This document shows, in pieces, positions 1 to 9,110 of a stretch of 64,000 nucleotides of DNA. Numbering within the stretch: position 1 is the first letter of the stretch; the number at the start of each line of letters is the position of its first letter. Made by a program: the position numbers and the translations under genes. The notes under the pieces are model-generated. The model did no database searches. It was not told where the DNA came from and saw only the letters and a program-made list of their open reading frames with translations. The stretch covers positions 1 to 64,000 of the forward strand of contig OY253674.1 in the NCBI GenBank assembly GCA_958009085.1, given 5' to 3'. This stretch comes from Protoeuglena noctilucae (taxonomy: Eukaryota; Chlorophyta; Pedinophyceae; Marsupiomonadales; Marsupiomonadaceae).

Positions 1-235
1 CTAACCCTAACCCTACCCTAACCCTAACCCTAACCCTAACCCTAACCCTAACCCTAACCCTAACCCTAACCCTAACCCTAACCCTAACCCTAACCCTAAC
101 CCTAACCCTAACCCTAACCCTAACCCTAACCCTAACCCTAACCCTACCCTAACCCTAACCCTAACCCTAACCCTAAAACCTAACCTAACCCTAACCCTAA
201 CCCTAACCCAAAAAACTAACCCTACCTAACCCTAA
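1..235. repeat. Telomere, CCCTAA repeats (TTAGGG type)
   Basis: Uninterrupted CCCTAA hexamers read 5'->3' from base 1, which is the C-rich strand expected at the left end of a chromosome. The array is nearly perfect to about 175, then degenerates (units lacking a base, an A-rich interruption near 210-216) before unique sequence at about 236. The TTAGGG-type unit differs from the TTTAGGG type usual in land plants and many green algae; some green algae and other protists use TTAGGG. Confidence 0.97.
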
Positions 236-453
236 ACGCGGTTGCGCATGGCGGGAGTGGCGTTGGCGTTGGCGCGCGGCCGCCCCTCTTTTCGGAAATG
301 CCAGGGTGGAGATGATGTCGAGCATGGTCAGGGGCTCGTGGCTGCCAAACCCTCCCTCCCGAGTCTGACTTCCAAGTTTTCAGGTATAGATACGCTTTCC
401 GACTGCTAAATGTAGCAGCGACCCCACAGGGGGAGGTCGCGGGTTCAATCCGC

Positions 454-526
454 GCCGCTGTAGCATAATGGCTATTGCGTTCGCTTCGTAAGCGAAAGGT
501 TGGAGGTTCAACCCCTCCCAGCGGCA
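454..526 (+). tRNA. tRNA-Thr (CGT)
   Basis: Full cloverleaf without intron. The acceptor arms GCCGCTG (454-460) and CAGCGGC (519-525) pair perfectly, the discriminator is A526, the anticodon stem TTCGC/GCGAA encloses the loop TTCGTAA (anticodon CGT), and the T arm GGAGG-TTCAACC-CCTCC is perfect. It lies only about 220 bp from the telomere array. Confidence 0.93.
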
Positions 527-614
527 CTGCGTTTTGCCGCTCCCAGCACCCCCTTTGCCGAGATACGGAGCAGAGCGAAATATATATTGCGTAGTCCATC
601 ACTATCGAAACAGC

Positions 615-686
615 ATCGTTGTGGCGCAGCGGAAGCGTGTGGGGCTCATAACCCCAAGGTCCTAGGTTCGAATCCTAGCAACGATA
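615..686 (+). tRNA. tRNA-Met (CAT), elongator-like
   Basis: Acceptor ATCGTTG (615-621) pairs with CAACGAT (679-685), discriminator A686. The anticodon stem TGGGG/CCCCA holds the loop CTCATAA (anticodon CAT). T arm CTAGG-TTCGAAT-CCTAG. No intron is visible. The first acceptor pair is A-U as in many eukaryotic initiator tRNAs, but the T loop starts with TTCGA, so I favour an elongator. Confidence 0.9.
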
Positions 687-747
687 GCATTTTGCCCGCG
701 AGGGTCTATGTCGGCAAAACGACTCCCCCGGTGTACGGGGGTGCTAT

Positions 748-828
748 CGACAGAGGTGGGATTCGAACCCACGCGTCTTACGACATCCGCTTAGCAGGCG
801 AACCCCATAGCCACTAGGGGACTCTGTC
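748..828 (-). tRNA. tRNA-Ser (GCT), class II
   Basis: On the minus strand the acceptor GACAGAG pairs with CTCTGTC, the discriminator is G, and the anticodon loop CTGCTAA gives GCT. A long variable arm with a GTC/GAC stem follows the anticodon arm and the T arm reads GTGGG-TTCGAAT-CCCAC, so this is a class II serine tRNA. It is the third tRNA gene within 380 bp and is oriented opposite to the other two. Confidence 0.92.
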
Positions 829-1642
829 TTAGGCGACCCGAGGGCAGGGTTGCCGTAGATGTACGTAAAATCATTGTAAGGGATGCCCCCATAGCGACCA
901 CCAAAACGGGCGCCCTGGCAGCGCCGCGCAGCTCCCTCCATCGTCGCCGTCATCGAGGCGGATTTTCCGGGCCGGCGGCAACGATGGAAACCCCGGGGTG
1001 TCAGCTGCCCCGGGGGACGGCACTTCTGCCGCAAGGCGTGGCTCTGAGAGTCATAGCACCCCTTGACTGTTGAATCGCTCATCATCATCGGCCGGCGGCC
1101 CCTCAGTGTTCACGAAGGGTGTGCGCACCCTCGTGCCGCGGTTGACCCACGCTCTAACCCTGCCGGTGTCAGACGTGTTCGGGCTGAACCATTACGCCTT
1201 AAGTCTTGTGGGGGGGGGGGGGGCGGCGGCCCCCTGGAACAGAACCCAGGCGCGGGCGGCCGTGGCGACCCGCTGGGTTGACGAAAGAAAATGACGATGC
1301 AAACGAACGAATCAGAATCAAAGCGAACAAAGCGAACAAAGCCATATACCTAGAGAACCAGCGCCCTCCCGGCCGTCGTCCGGCTCGTCCGGGCGACCGA
1401 TTCGGCGCGCTCTTCCCTCTGCATTCTTAACCGCAGACCGACGCGCACGCGGACACCAGAGCCCGGAGCAAGCTCGCCCAGCACACGACGGACTCGCCCC
1501 CCGCCCCGACGCCACAAGCCCCCCGGAGCCTCGCCCGAGCACACGAGCGGCCTCTTTGTGCCCTCGATTGAGTATTGCCGCTCCGCGCCGCGCTCCCGCG
1601 CCCCCAGCGGGCGCACCCCGGCCCCTTCCTGACCGTTGTTAG
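829..1642. other. Non-coding subtelomeric spacer upstream of the retrotransposon
   Basis: No convincing gene. It contains a 14-G run (1209-1222). A short block at about 1163-1208 (GGTGTCAGAC, then AAGTCTTG) resembles the end of the retrotransposon relic at about 8028-8072, so it may be the 3' remnant of another, more distal element copy. The 3' part could also be the 5' untranslated region of the element that starts near 1643. Confidence 0.4.
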
Positions 1643-4600
1643 CGCACCACGTCGCCCGGGCTGCGCGTTGTGACGCTCAACGTCCGCGGCCTGGGCGACG
1701 GAACCTCCTCCAAGACTCACTTGATCCGCAGGTCCCTGGCCCGCAAGCGGGCGGACATCGCCGTCCTCACGGAGGTTCAGGGCCGCGACGCTGCCAAGCT
1801 TTCCGACGCCTTCTCGTCCTACAAGAGCTTCTGGAACCTCGGCGCCCACGCGGGCGTGGGTCTCCTCTTCCTCAAGAACGGCTCTGCGGCGAATCCCGTC
1901 GCCGTGCCGCCCAGGGAGCCCACCGCCCACGATGACCAGCTGGCCGCCTTGTCTGGCCGCGCTCTGCGCGCCAATTTCGCTTGGAATGGCCTGCCGCTGA
2001 GCCTGATCGGTGTATATGCTCCTGCTTCTGCCTCTGTCGGCGACACGCAGCGCTTCGCGGCGGGGATCCGCCGCTTCCTCCTCCCTGCCAAGCTCGGTGC
2101 CCGCCAACTCCTCCTCGCAGGCGATTTCAACACGACGACGGGCCTGCCGGACGAGCGCCTGTCCAAGAGCTACAAGAAGGACCTCCAGCGCCACGAGGCG
2201 TGGGTCCACCACGTCCTCGGCCCCGCGGGCCTCGAGGACGTCCACCTCAAGATCTTCCCGGCCAGGCCGGCCGCCTTCACCTGGTTTGGTCCCCCCGTGG
2301 CTGGCTCTGTTGCTGCTGCGCGCATTGACCGTGTGCATGCCAGCGCGCCCCTGCTCGCCAAGACGCACCCCGTGGTGTGCCACGTGGCATCCGGGGTCCC
2401 CCGCCTCGACCACCTGGCTGTGGTCCTCACCCTCACGGCGGGGGACCCTGAGCGCGCCCGATCGCGGCGCCGGCCGTACCCTGTGGCTCAAGCGCGCCCT
2501 GCCTTCCCGCTCACCGCGGCTGATGGCTCCCCTTCTGCCCCCGTGGTCACGCTGCGAGCCACTGCCGCGTCCCTCCGCCCCCTCTTCATGCGAGACCCCA
2601 TCCACGCTGGGCGCACCCTGGCCGCTAAAACCCGCTCCCTCTCCGCCGCCCACCGCAGGGAAGAGAACCGTGCTGTCGCTGAGGCCCAGGAAGCCATGAA
2701 GACGGCGCAGGCGCGCCTGGATGCGAGCCCCACGGGCAGCAACGCCGACGCGGTGGTCCAGGCCTCCGCTGTCCTGGCTGCTGCCCACGCCTCCCGGTTG
2801 CAGGCGGAACAGCTGCAGCAGCGCCACGCGGCTCGCCTGGAGGGGGAGCGCCCCAGCCGCATGATGACGGAGCGCATATCGGGCCCCCGAAAGCCCGCCG
2901 AATCCATCGTGGTGCTCCGTTCCCCGCAGGGCAAGACGCTCCGAGGTCGCGAGGCCAAGGAGTTCATGCGGACGCAGTGGGCCGGCCTCTACAAGGCCGT
3001 GCCCCGCGACCCTGCATTGGTGGCAAAGTTCCTTTCTGAGTCGCAGGGTGCCCCCGCCCAGCTCCCTGCCTCAGTCATCACCGCGCTCACGGCCCCTGTC
3101 CTGCCCGCAGAGGCCCGTGAGGCGATTATGGGCCTCCCGGCCCACAGCGTAGGCGGGCTTGATGGTGTCCCCCCCTCGCTCCTGCGTGCAGTCGCGGATG
3201 AGGCGGCGCTTGTCGTGGCTGATGTTGCCAACCGTCTTCTCGAGGGCCACCCTGTTCCCGCTGGGTTCTCGGACGCAGCCATCCGGCTGCTGCATAAGGG
3301 GGGGTCCAGAGCTGACTGGACCAACTACCGACCCATCGCCCTCCTCACCTCCCTCCGCAGGGCGGTGGCCAAGGTCTTTGGCAATCGCCTCCTCCGCAAG
3401 GAGGGGGACGATGCCAGCGTCATGGAGCGCCTGGTCCACGGGGACCAGGCGGCCTCCGTCCCGGGCCGCGATATCATTGCTAATATCGCCACGCTGCAGC
3501 TCCTTGACGAGACCCTGACCCTCGAGAACCGTCCCGCCCACGCAGTGTTCCTCGACATCAAGAAGGCCTTCGATTCATTGGACCATGAGTACCTCCAAGC
3601 CGTCCTCACCCATGCGGGCCTGCCCGCCCCCTTCGTGGGGGCGGCGATGGCCCTCCAGGTGGAGTCGAAGGCTGTACTTGCCTTCGAGAGCGGCTGCTCC
3701 CGGCCCTTTTCTATAGAGCGTGGGGTGAAACAAGGATGCCCCTTAAGTCCCCTCCTGTTCGTCGTTGCCATAGAGCCGCTGGCTTGTCGCCTTCGGTCCC
3801 TCGCCGCATCCGAGCCGCGGGCGCTCGGTGTTTCTCTTCCCCCGGGGTCGTTCGGCAGCCTTCCCCCGCAGGATCTGGCATCGCGCTTCTTCGCGGATGA
3901 CGCAGCTGCCCTGACCGCAGACCTGCCCGCAGCATGGGAAGCGCTGTCGGCGACCCTGGAGGACTTTGCCGCGGCCTCTGGCCTCGAGGTCAATGCAGCC
4001 AAGACGGCAGTCTACCGGCTTGGCAGGGGCGATCACGCCTCATTGGAGGCAGCAGCGGTGGCACGGGGCTGCCGCTGGTCCATGCCCACGGGGTTGGGCG
4101 TGGGCGTGCGTTACCTGGGTGCCCACACCCGCGATGCCCTGCACCAGGCCTGGACACGCACGCAGGGCGTGATGATCCAGCGCGGCACCGCCATCGCAGG
4201 GTTGCATCTGTCCATCCAGGGGAGGGCGGGGGCGGCCAGTGCCTATGTGGCAAGCACGGCGAGTTATCTACTCGAGACGTCCCCCGCCCCCGCCTCTATG
4301 GACCAAGAGGCGGAGAAGCTTGTCAACACCCTGGTGCAGGGCAACCGCGCGGCTGGCTCCCTGTGGCGTCGCACGGCTGACTGCATGGTCTTTGGCCCGC
4401 GCGCTGAGGGTGGGCTGGGGGCGACCCGGCCCACCGTGCATGTCCCAGCGCGCCGCATGCGCACTTTGGCAAAGATTCTCACGGGCGCGCCGGGCTTTGG
4501 CCCGGCTCGCCACGTGCTGGACCGGGCCTTGACGGTCCTGGGCGGCCCTGGCGTGGTATGGCTTGCCCGGGACTCCAGGTTGCCCAGCTCTGCGGGTGCT

Positions 4601-7090
4601 GCCTTGGCTGCTCGCGTCCCTGGTCCCTCCTACCTTGGGGCGCTTTTGGCGGCCCCTGCCGCGCTCGGCTCCCTTGTGGCCCTCCCCCCGGCTCGCTCCC
4701 CTGTCCCTGAGCCCCAGCCTGCTGCCCAGTTGCCTTCCCTGGAGATCCCATTCTCCCCCCTTACCGACGCAGGCTCCTCGGACTTGCTGGTCGACGCTGC
4801 CACTGGGCTGCCTCTCGCTGATGGCTCGTTCCCGCCGCAGGCTCGGAAGATGGCCAAGGTTCGCCTGGGGTGTGTGGGTCACCTCCTTCGTGTGCGAGCC
4901 GCGGCCGCAGGGCTCAAGATGGCCTGGGACTCCCCGGGAGCCGTGGCCTCGGAGGTGCTGGAGGCGTCGTGGTGCGGGCGGCTGTGGGGCACGCGCTGGG
5001 AGCGGCTGCTGCACCTTCGCTTGGGCGACACGACGTCGGCCAAGGACCCCGTCAAAAGGGTAATAATCCAGGTTTGCAAGGCGCTTGAGGGGCTGGGCGT
5101 TGTGGGCGCGCCTGTGCCTCCCCGTGCCAATGCCAGCCGTGTGGTGCTTGAGGGCGTGGCTGAGCAGCTCGTGGGTATCCTGGTTGCGTGGGACCCTTGG
5201 CAGGGCCTGGTTCTGTCCCCTGCGGCCTGCGGCTCCCTCCCTGCTCACCTCCGCTCCCTTGCCGCAGGCCAGGTCCCCTCCCCCGCAGACCTGGCGAGGG
5301 CGGAGCACACACTGGCGGCTTACTGCGCGCAGCAGGACTCTCAACTCCTCCCCCGTCCTTCCCGCCCCCAGGCTGCGCCGGTCGCTGTGCACTCCGCCCC
5401 CCGCCTGGCCCCCGAGCCCGCGTGGTGGGCGGAGCTCAACCTGCCCCGTGTCACCCCCTCCACGCAGTGGGCCCTCGAGCCTCATCGGCGCCCCCACGAA
5501 GTGCCCGTCCCCCTTCCGCTCCAGCAGTACACGGTTCGACATGCGGTGGGGGCGGCCTTCGACCGGGCCTCCATCACCTCGCGGCTTGCCCGCAAGGTGG
5601 AACAGTGGTCCCGGGCCGGGGCGCTCGGGGAGGCCCAGGACGGGCCAGACGGGGTCACGGCGGCGGGCATGCATGCCGCTCTCAAGACCATCAACGCTCT
5701 CCCCCTGTCTCCGCAGATGCACGAGGCGCTGTGGCTGACGCTGGCCGACGCGCGTGCGACCGCATCGCACTGCTACTGGCTCGACCTCACCACGTGCCCC
5801 CTCCTCCGCAGGGATGGCGAGCAGTGCTCCCACGACGACACGGTCGCCCACGCCTTCTGGGCCTGTGACAGGGCCCAGGAGGTGTGGGAGACGGTCAAGG
5901 CGGCCGCGCGGGCCCCGGCCCTCTCGGCGCGGGCGGTGTTCCACCTGGCCCCCCCTCCCTCCAGCCGTTTCACGCAGTACTCGTGGGCGGTCACCGTGGG
6001 CGCGGCTTTCAAGCTCATCTGGAGGCGCCGCCAAGAGCTCCGGGAGAACTGGCGCTCCCCGTCGACGCCCGCAGGCCTCTATGCCCAGCTTGGCGCCATC
6101 GTGGCAGCCGAGGTCCAAGACACTCTGGCTGTCACTGGGGCAGGGCGCCTTGCTGCTCTGCTGGGGAAGCGGGGCGACAGGCTCGTCCTCGCCCACGCCA
6201 ATGGCCGCAGGTTCTCGTGGCGCGGCTTCCCGGCTGCCGAGTGAGCGGCCGGGAAGGTCCGCATTGCAGGTCCGCGTGGGAGGGCGTCCCAGGGGCAGTG
6301 CCAGCAGCTGCAGGTAAGACCCAGGTGAGGCCGCAACAGGTGGGGGCTCGCCAGCGTATTCCATGGCGCCATATGCATGCTTTGCTCTGTCCTGGCGCAG
6401 CTGTACACCTTCTGCTGGCGGGGGACGTGCTAGGCTGCCACGGCAAGGTGCGCCCCACCGGGTCTGCTAGATGGCACTCCTGTGATGGTGTGGGTAGCCT
6501 GCTCGCGCGTGCGCGGGACGTGGTGAGTCTGCACATGTTCTTTCGGTGCTTCTTGGACGTGCAGGAGTTCAAGGTCGCCGGTCCTCCAGGGCCCAAAGTC
6601 CGGGTTCGCTCTCTAGGGACAGTGGTTATTGCCCGTCGGTGCTCGTTCCGGGGTGCCCGCAAGGAAACCTCGGGCGGGCGCCAGCGGGCGGGAGCCTAGC
6701 AGAGTCGGGAGCAGTAGCCGAGGGTTTCACGTCATGTTCGGAGTGTTGCAAAGGCTGCGGCGTCCCCCTCGTGGGACAGAACGGGGGACCCAGGTCCCCG
6801 AGATCCGGTCCCCCCAGTCCCTTGGGCGCGCCACTCCCCTAGCACACGCGTTCAGGTGGCCTGATGACGCTTCCGCCCCCGGGCCGCTTTGCAAAGCTCC
6901 CTCGCACTCTCCGAGTGTGGATCCCTAGGGGCCAGTGGGGGGGTTCGCCCCCCTGTGCCCGGCACCCGAGGCGGGAAATGACGAGCTCGAGATCGTGGTC
7001 CCTCACGGGTCACGGTTGGTGTCCAGAGAAGTGAGAGGCACCCGCGTCTGGCACCAGGTGCTGACGTGTCGAGCTCCGATCCCGCCGCGG
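1643..7090 (+). mobile_element. Subtelomeric non-LTR (LINE-type) retrotransposon, near full length
   Basis: One large open frame encodes an apurinic-type endonuclease, a reverse transcriptase and a C-terminal zinc motif, the standard order for LINE elements. No LTRs are seen. A non-coding tail follows the stop at 6244; part of it (6400-6480) is recognisable downstream in the relic copy at 7700-7800, which supports it being the element's 3' untranslated region. The exact 3' end is uncertain; a T-rich run at 7093-7123 is the nearest discontinuity. Subtelomeric stacks of LINEs are known from Chlorella (Zepp), and this element fits that behaviour. Confidence 0.75.
1670..6244 (+). CDS. LINE polyprotein: endonuclease-reverse transcriptase
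   Basis: About 1,524 residues. The N-terminus is an endonuclease/exonuclease/phosphatase domain: TLNVRGLGD at the start, catalytic Glu in VLTEVQG, LLAGDFNTTTG near residue 147, DRVHAS and a C-terminal LDH. The reverse transcriptase follows (about residues 520-780) with DIKKAFD, KQGCPLSPLLF and the active-site box FADD (bases about 3891-3902). Near residues 1380-1410 a Cys/His cluster (CPLL...C...H...C) resembles the zf-RVT motif. The frame is open back to 1643 but has no ATG at the start; the first in-frame candidate is GTG at 1670. Either the start is non-AUG, or an upstream part has been lost. No frameshift or stop interrupts it, so the copy may be recent. Confidence 0.85.
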   Translation: MTLNVRGLGDGTSSKTHLIRRSLARKRADIAVLTEVQGRDAAKLSDAFSSYKSFWNLGAHAGVGLLFLKNGSAANPVAVPPREPTAHDDQLAALSGRALRANFAWNGLPLSLIGVYAPASASVGDTQRFAAGIRRFLLPAKLGARQLLLAGDFNTTTGLPDERLSKSYKKDLQRHEAWVHHVLGPAGLEDVHLKIFPARPAAFTWFGPPVAGSVAAARIDRVHASAPLLAKTHPVVCHVASGVPRLDHLAVVLTLTAGDPERARSRRRPYPVAQARPAFPLTAADGSPSAPVVTLRATAASLRPLFMRDPIHAGRTLAAKTRSLSAAHRREENRAVAEAQEAMKTAQARLDASPTGSNADAVVQASAVLAAAHASRLQAEQLQQRHAARLEGERPSRMMTERISGPRKPAESIVVLRSPQGKTLRGREAKEFMRTQWAGLYKAVPRDPALVAKFLSESQGAPAQLPASVITALTAPVLPAEAREAIMGLPAHSVGGLDGVPPSLLRAVADEAALVVADVANRLLEGHPVPAGFSDAAIRLLHKGGSRADWTNYRPIALLTSLRRAVAKVFGNRLLRKEGDDASVMERLVHGDQAASVPGRDIIANIATLQLLDETLTLENRPAHAVFLDIKKAFDSLDHEYLQAVLTHAGLPAPFVGAAMALQVESKAVLAFESGCSRPFSIERGVKQGCPLSPLLFVVAIEPLACRLRSLAASEPRALGVSLPPGSFGSLPPQDLASRFFADDAAALTADLPAAWEALSATLEDFAAASGLEVNAAKTAVYRLGRGDHASLEAAAVARGCRWSMPTGLGVGVRYLGAHTRDALHQAWTRTQGVMIQRGTAIAGLHLSIQGRAGAASAYVASTASYLLETSPAPASMDQEAEKLVNTLVQGNRAAGSLWRRTADCMVFGPRAEGGLGATRPTVHVPARRMRTLAKILTGAPGFGPARHVLDRALTVLGGPGVVWLARDSRLPSSAGAALAARVPGPSYLGALLAAPAALGSLVALPPARSPVPEPQPAAQLPSLEIPFSPLTDAGSSDLLVDAATGLPLADGSFPPQARKMAKVRLGCVGHLLRVRAAAAGLKMAWDSPGAVASEVLEASWCGRLWGTRWERLLHLRLGDTTSAKDPVKRVIIQVCKALEGLGVVGAPVPPRANASRVVLEGVAEQLVGILVAWDPWQGLVLSPAACGSLPAHLRSLAAGQVPSPADLARAEHTLAAYCAQQDSQLLPRPSRPQAAPVAVHSAPRLAPEPAWWAELNLPRVTPSTQWALEPHRRPHEVPVPLPLQQYTVRHAVGAAFDRASITSRLARKVEQWSRAGALGEAQDGPDGVTAAGMHAALKTINALPLSPQMHEALWLTLADARATASHCYWLDLTTCPLLRRDGEQCSHDDTVAHAFWACDRAQEVWETVKAAARAPALSARAVFHLAPPPSSRFTQYSWAVTVGAAFKLIWRRRQELRENWRSPSTPAGLYAQLGAIVAAEVQDTLAVTGAGRLAALLGKRGDRLVLAHANGRRFSWRGFPAAE

Positions 7091-7092
7091 GC
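6245..7092 (+). other. Probable 3' untranslated region of the LINE
   Basis: No coding frame of note. Segments match the decayed copy downstream: around 6407-6470 (GGGGGACGTG, GCCACGGCAA, GTGCGCCCC) align with about 7728-7765. A block at 7050-7090 (CACCAGGTGCTGACGTGTCG) resembles those at about 8020-8060 and 1160-1190, marking what may be the shared 3' end of the family. Confidence 0.5.
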
Positions 7093-7123
7093 TTTTTTTT
7101 CTTTTTTTTTTTTTTTTTTTTTT
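7093..7123. repeat. T-rich homopolymer run
   Basis: Eight T, one C, then 22 T on the plus strand, at the junction between the intact element and the decayed copy. A plus-oriented LINE should end in A, so the T run is either the A tail of an element in the opposite orientation or an unrelated junction sequence. Confidence 0.8.
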
Positions 7124-7149
7124 GCCGTGGCGACACGGGCCTCCCAGCC

Positions 7150-8080
7150 AACCACCCTCCCCTCGCGCAACTCCTCACCGTGGTGGACGGCCGAAGTTGC
7201 CGGTGGCCCAGGCTACTGGGCTGCCCCCACCTGACAGCTCTTTCCCCCCGCAAATTCGCAAGATGTCCAAGGTCCATTTGGGGTGCGTGGGTCGCCTCCT
7301 TCGCGAGCGGGCCGCATCCGCAGGGCTCTGGATTGCGTGGGACCCCCCACGAGCCGTAGCCTCGGAGGTGCTGGCGGCCTCCTGGGGCGCGCAGCCGTGG
7401 GGGACCCGTCGGCAGTGCTTCTGCACGTCCGTTTGAGAGACATCACGACTGTCAATGACCCCGCCGAAATGGTCACGATCCAGGTTTGCAAATCCCTGCA
7501 GGGGCTCGGCGGCCACGGCCGCCCTGCCTTGCACTGGTAAGGACGGTGGTCGTCGCTCGGCGGCCTTCTGTCTTATCTGGCGGCGCAGGCAGCAGCTTTG
7601 CGAGAACTGACTGGCGCACCCCTTCGACGCCAAACGCGAGGTCACCAGGACACGGTGGCCGTCACTGGACTGGGGCGTCTCAATGACCCCTTGCACCCTG
7701 TCTCAGCTGCGCCTGTCACTCGTCTGCGGGGGACGTGACAAGCCGCCACGGCAACGTGCGCCCCGCCGGCTCTGCCGGACGGCAGTCCTACACCTGCCAG
7801 AGCGTTGGCCCCTCGGGTGCGCCGCTCCCCACCGCCCGCATCCTGGGTCATGCACTCTGCTTCGTTGCGCTTCAACACTTGCACTCGTGGATCGTGAAAC
7901 CCTCTCAGGGCCTAGCGAAGAGACTCGCGCTGACCCTATGCCCGGCTCCTCTAGGCAAAACGATGAGCCTGGGTCTGCGTCGGTGCCCTCCGGAGGTGCA
8001 GGTGGTGCCACATCTGCGCCCGACACCAGGGGTGTCAGACATGCTCGGGCGCTGATCCCCGCCTCAAGTCTTGCTTTGCT
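7150..8080 (+). pseudogene. Decayed, internally deleted second LINE copy
   Basis: Bases 7233-7540 align with about 4835-5125 of the intact element: the translation keeps KVHLGCVGRLL, GLWIAWD and AVASEVLAASW, then needs a frame change near 7425 to continue with HVRLRDITTVNDPA and IQVCKSLQGLG. The relic then jumps over about 0.9 kb of the parent to the LIWRRRQQL block (about 7565-7600), and after further deletions into 3' untranslated sequence (about 7700-7800). Same orientation as the intact copy, so this is a tandem stack that has been broken by deletions and frameshifts. Confidence 0.8.
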
Positions 8081-8127
8081 GCTCCTCTCCCCCTTGCCAG
8101 CCTCCCAGCCTCTCGCTTGCTCGCACC

Positions 8128-8748
8128 CTACGACGCACGGCCCCACAGGTGTCCGTCCCCCATGCACCGAGAGCACATGGCCAGGCCACTCCCTCGGCAG
8201 ACGGGGCAGAGAGCCCGCGTTTCGACGACCCTGCGACGGCGGGCACCGTTGAGGTGGCAAAACCTACGGCCCTCGTGAGTGTGACCCCCCTCGCGCTGCA
8301 CCCACCTCTCCACAGATGGGAGCCAGACGAGGAGACCCTCCCCGCGGCAGGCCTCGCAGCTGGCGTGCCTCTTCCCCGCACACGCGGAGCACGCCACCCC
8401 GACCCGCCTCTTGTACGCCCGGACGCCCAGCCTGCGTGGGAGCTCCAGGCATGGGTATGCTGACATGCGAGGGCAGCCATCCCGGCACGGACGAACCCGC
8501 TGCCCACCTCACTTGACCCCGGCGAGGAAGACGGTGGAGCCCAGCACCGCCGTGCCGCCAAACACGACCACCGCGCGCACCAAGGCACCCGACCTGTGCA
8601 GCAGCGGGGTCGCTCTCCCTGCAGCCGAGGAGGAGACAGGTGTCGGGGAGGAGACGACTGCGCGCACGCGCAAGGGCCAGCGCCATGCCTTCCGCCGGGC
8701 ACCTGCTGAGGGCTGCGCTGGACCCCCGCGCATTGCTGCGCACAGCAC
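8128..8748 (-). CDS. DnaJ-type zinc-finger protein, probably plastid-targeted
   Basis: Three exons on the minus strand (8748-8513, 8431-8306, 8230-8128; GT-AG introns, phases agree), 154 residues. The N-terminus is rich in Arg, Ser and Ala like a chloroplast transit peptide and is followed by a hydrophobic stretch (LVRAVVVFGGTAVLGSTVF). The rest carries four CxxCxGxG-like motifs: CSACAGKR, CEACRGEG, CPVCRGSG and CSRCMGDG, the zinc-binding cysteine-rich domain of DnaJ without a J domain. Small plastid proteins of this kind (BSD2, PSA2, LQY1 classes) act as thiol chaperones in Rubisco or photosystem assembly. Which class this is cannot be decided; the hydrophobic segment could anchor it in a membrane. 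It shares an upstream region with the LPD gene. Confidence 0.78.
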
Positions 8749-9110
8749 GCCCCCCGTGGGCCCCCCCTAAACTCCCCGCGGTCCTCTAGCTACCCTTGGG
8801 ATCCGTCAGGCGTCGCCCATCGCTCGCCTCCGAGAGCACAGGCGCGAGGAGGGCCGGGCTGCGAGGGCGCACTGGTGCTGGAGTCACCGCTGGTGGGGAG
8901 GGAGGCTGGGGCAGAGACAGCCGGGTCCTCTGAAAGCTCCCGTCACCCACGCGGCCTCTGGCAGCGACACTGCGGCGCTACCTCGCCAATGAAGCGCCAG
9001 CCCGACCTGCATGAAACGCTTGTGCTCTTGGTGCCCCCCCGGGCGAGCAGATCCCGCTGAAGTCTGTCGTTCCGAGGAAGGAGGCCCCTGCTGGATTGCC
9101 GGTCGACGCC
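8749..9110. promoter_or_regulatory. Divergent intergenic region, DnaJ-type gene / LPD
   Basis: 362 bp separate the start codons of two plastid-function genes transcribed away from each other. It presumably contains both promoters. I see no clear TATA element or repeated box. Confidence 0.4.

Noticed and set aside
405-452. tRNA-like fragment just upstream of tRNA-Thr (hairpin GCGACC/GGTCGC and a T-arm-like segment)
   Set aside because: No matching acceptor arm or 7-base anticodon loop; the T loop is offset by one base. At most a tRNA remnant.
1427-2827. 466-codon open frame on the minus strand opposite the LINE
   Set aside because: Antisense shadow of the endonuclease-reverse transcriptase frame in GC-rich DNA; no domain, and the plus frame carries clear motifs.
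4268-6364. 698-codon minus-strand open frame
   Set aside because: Also antisense to the LINE polyprotein; Arg/Gly-rich translation without motifs.
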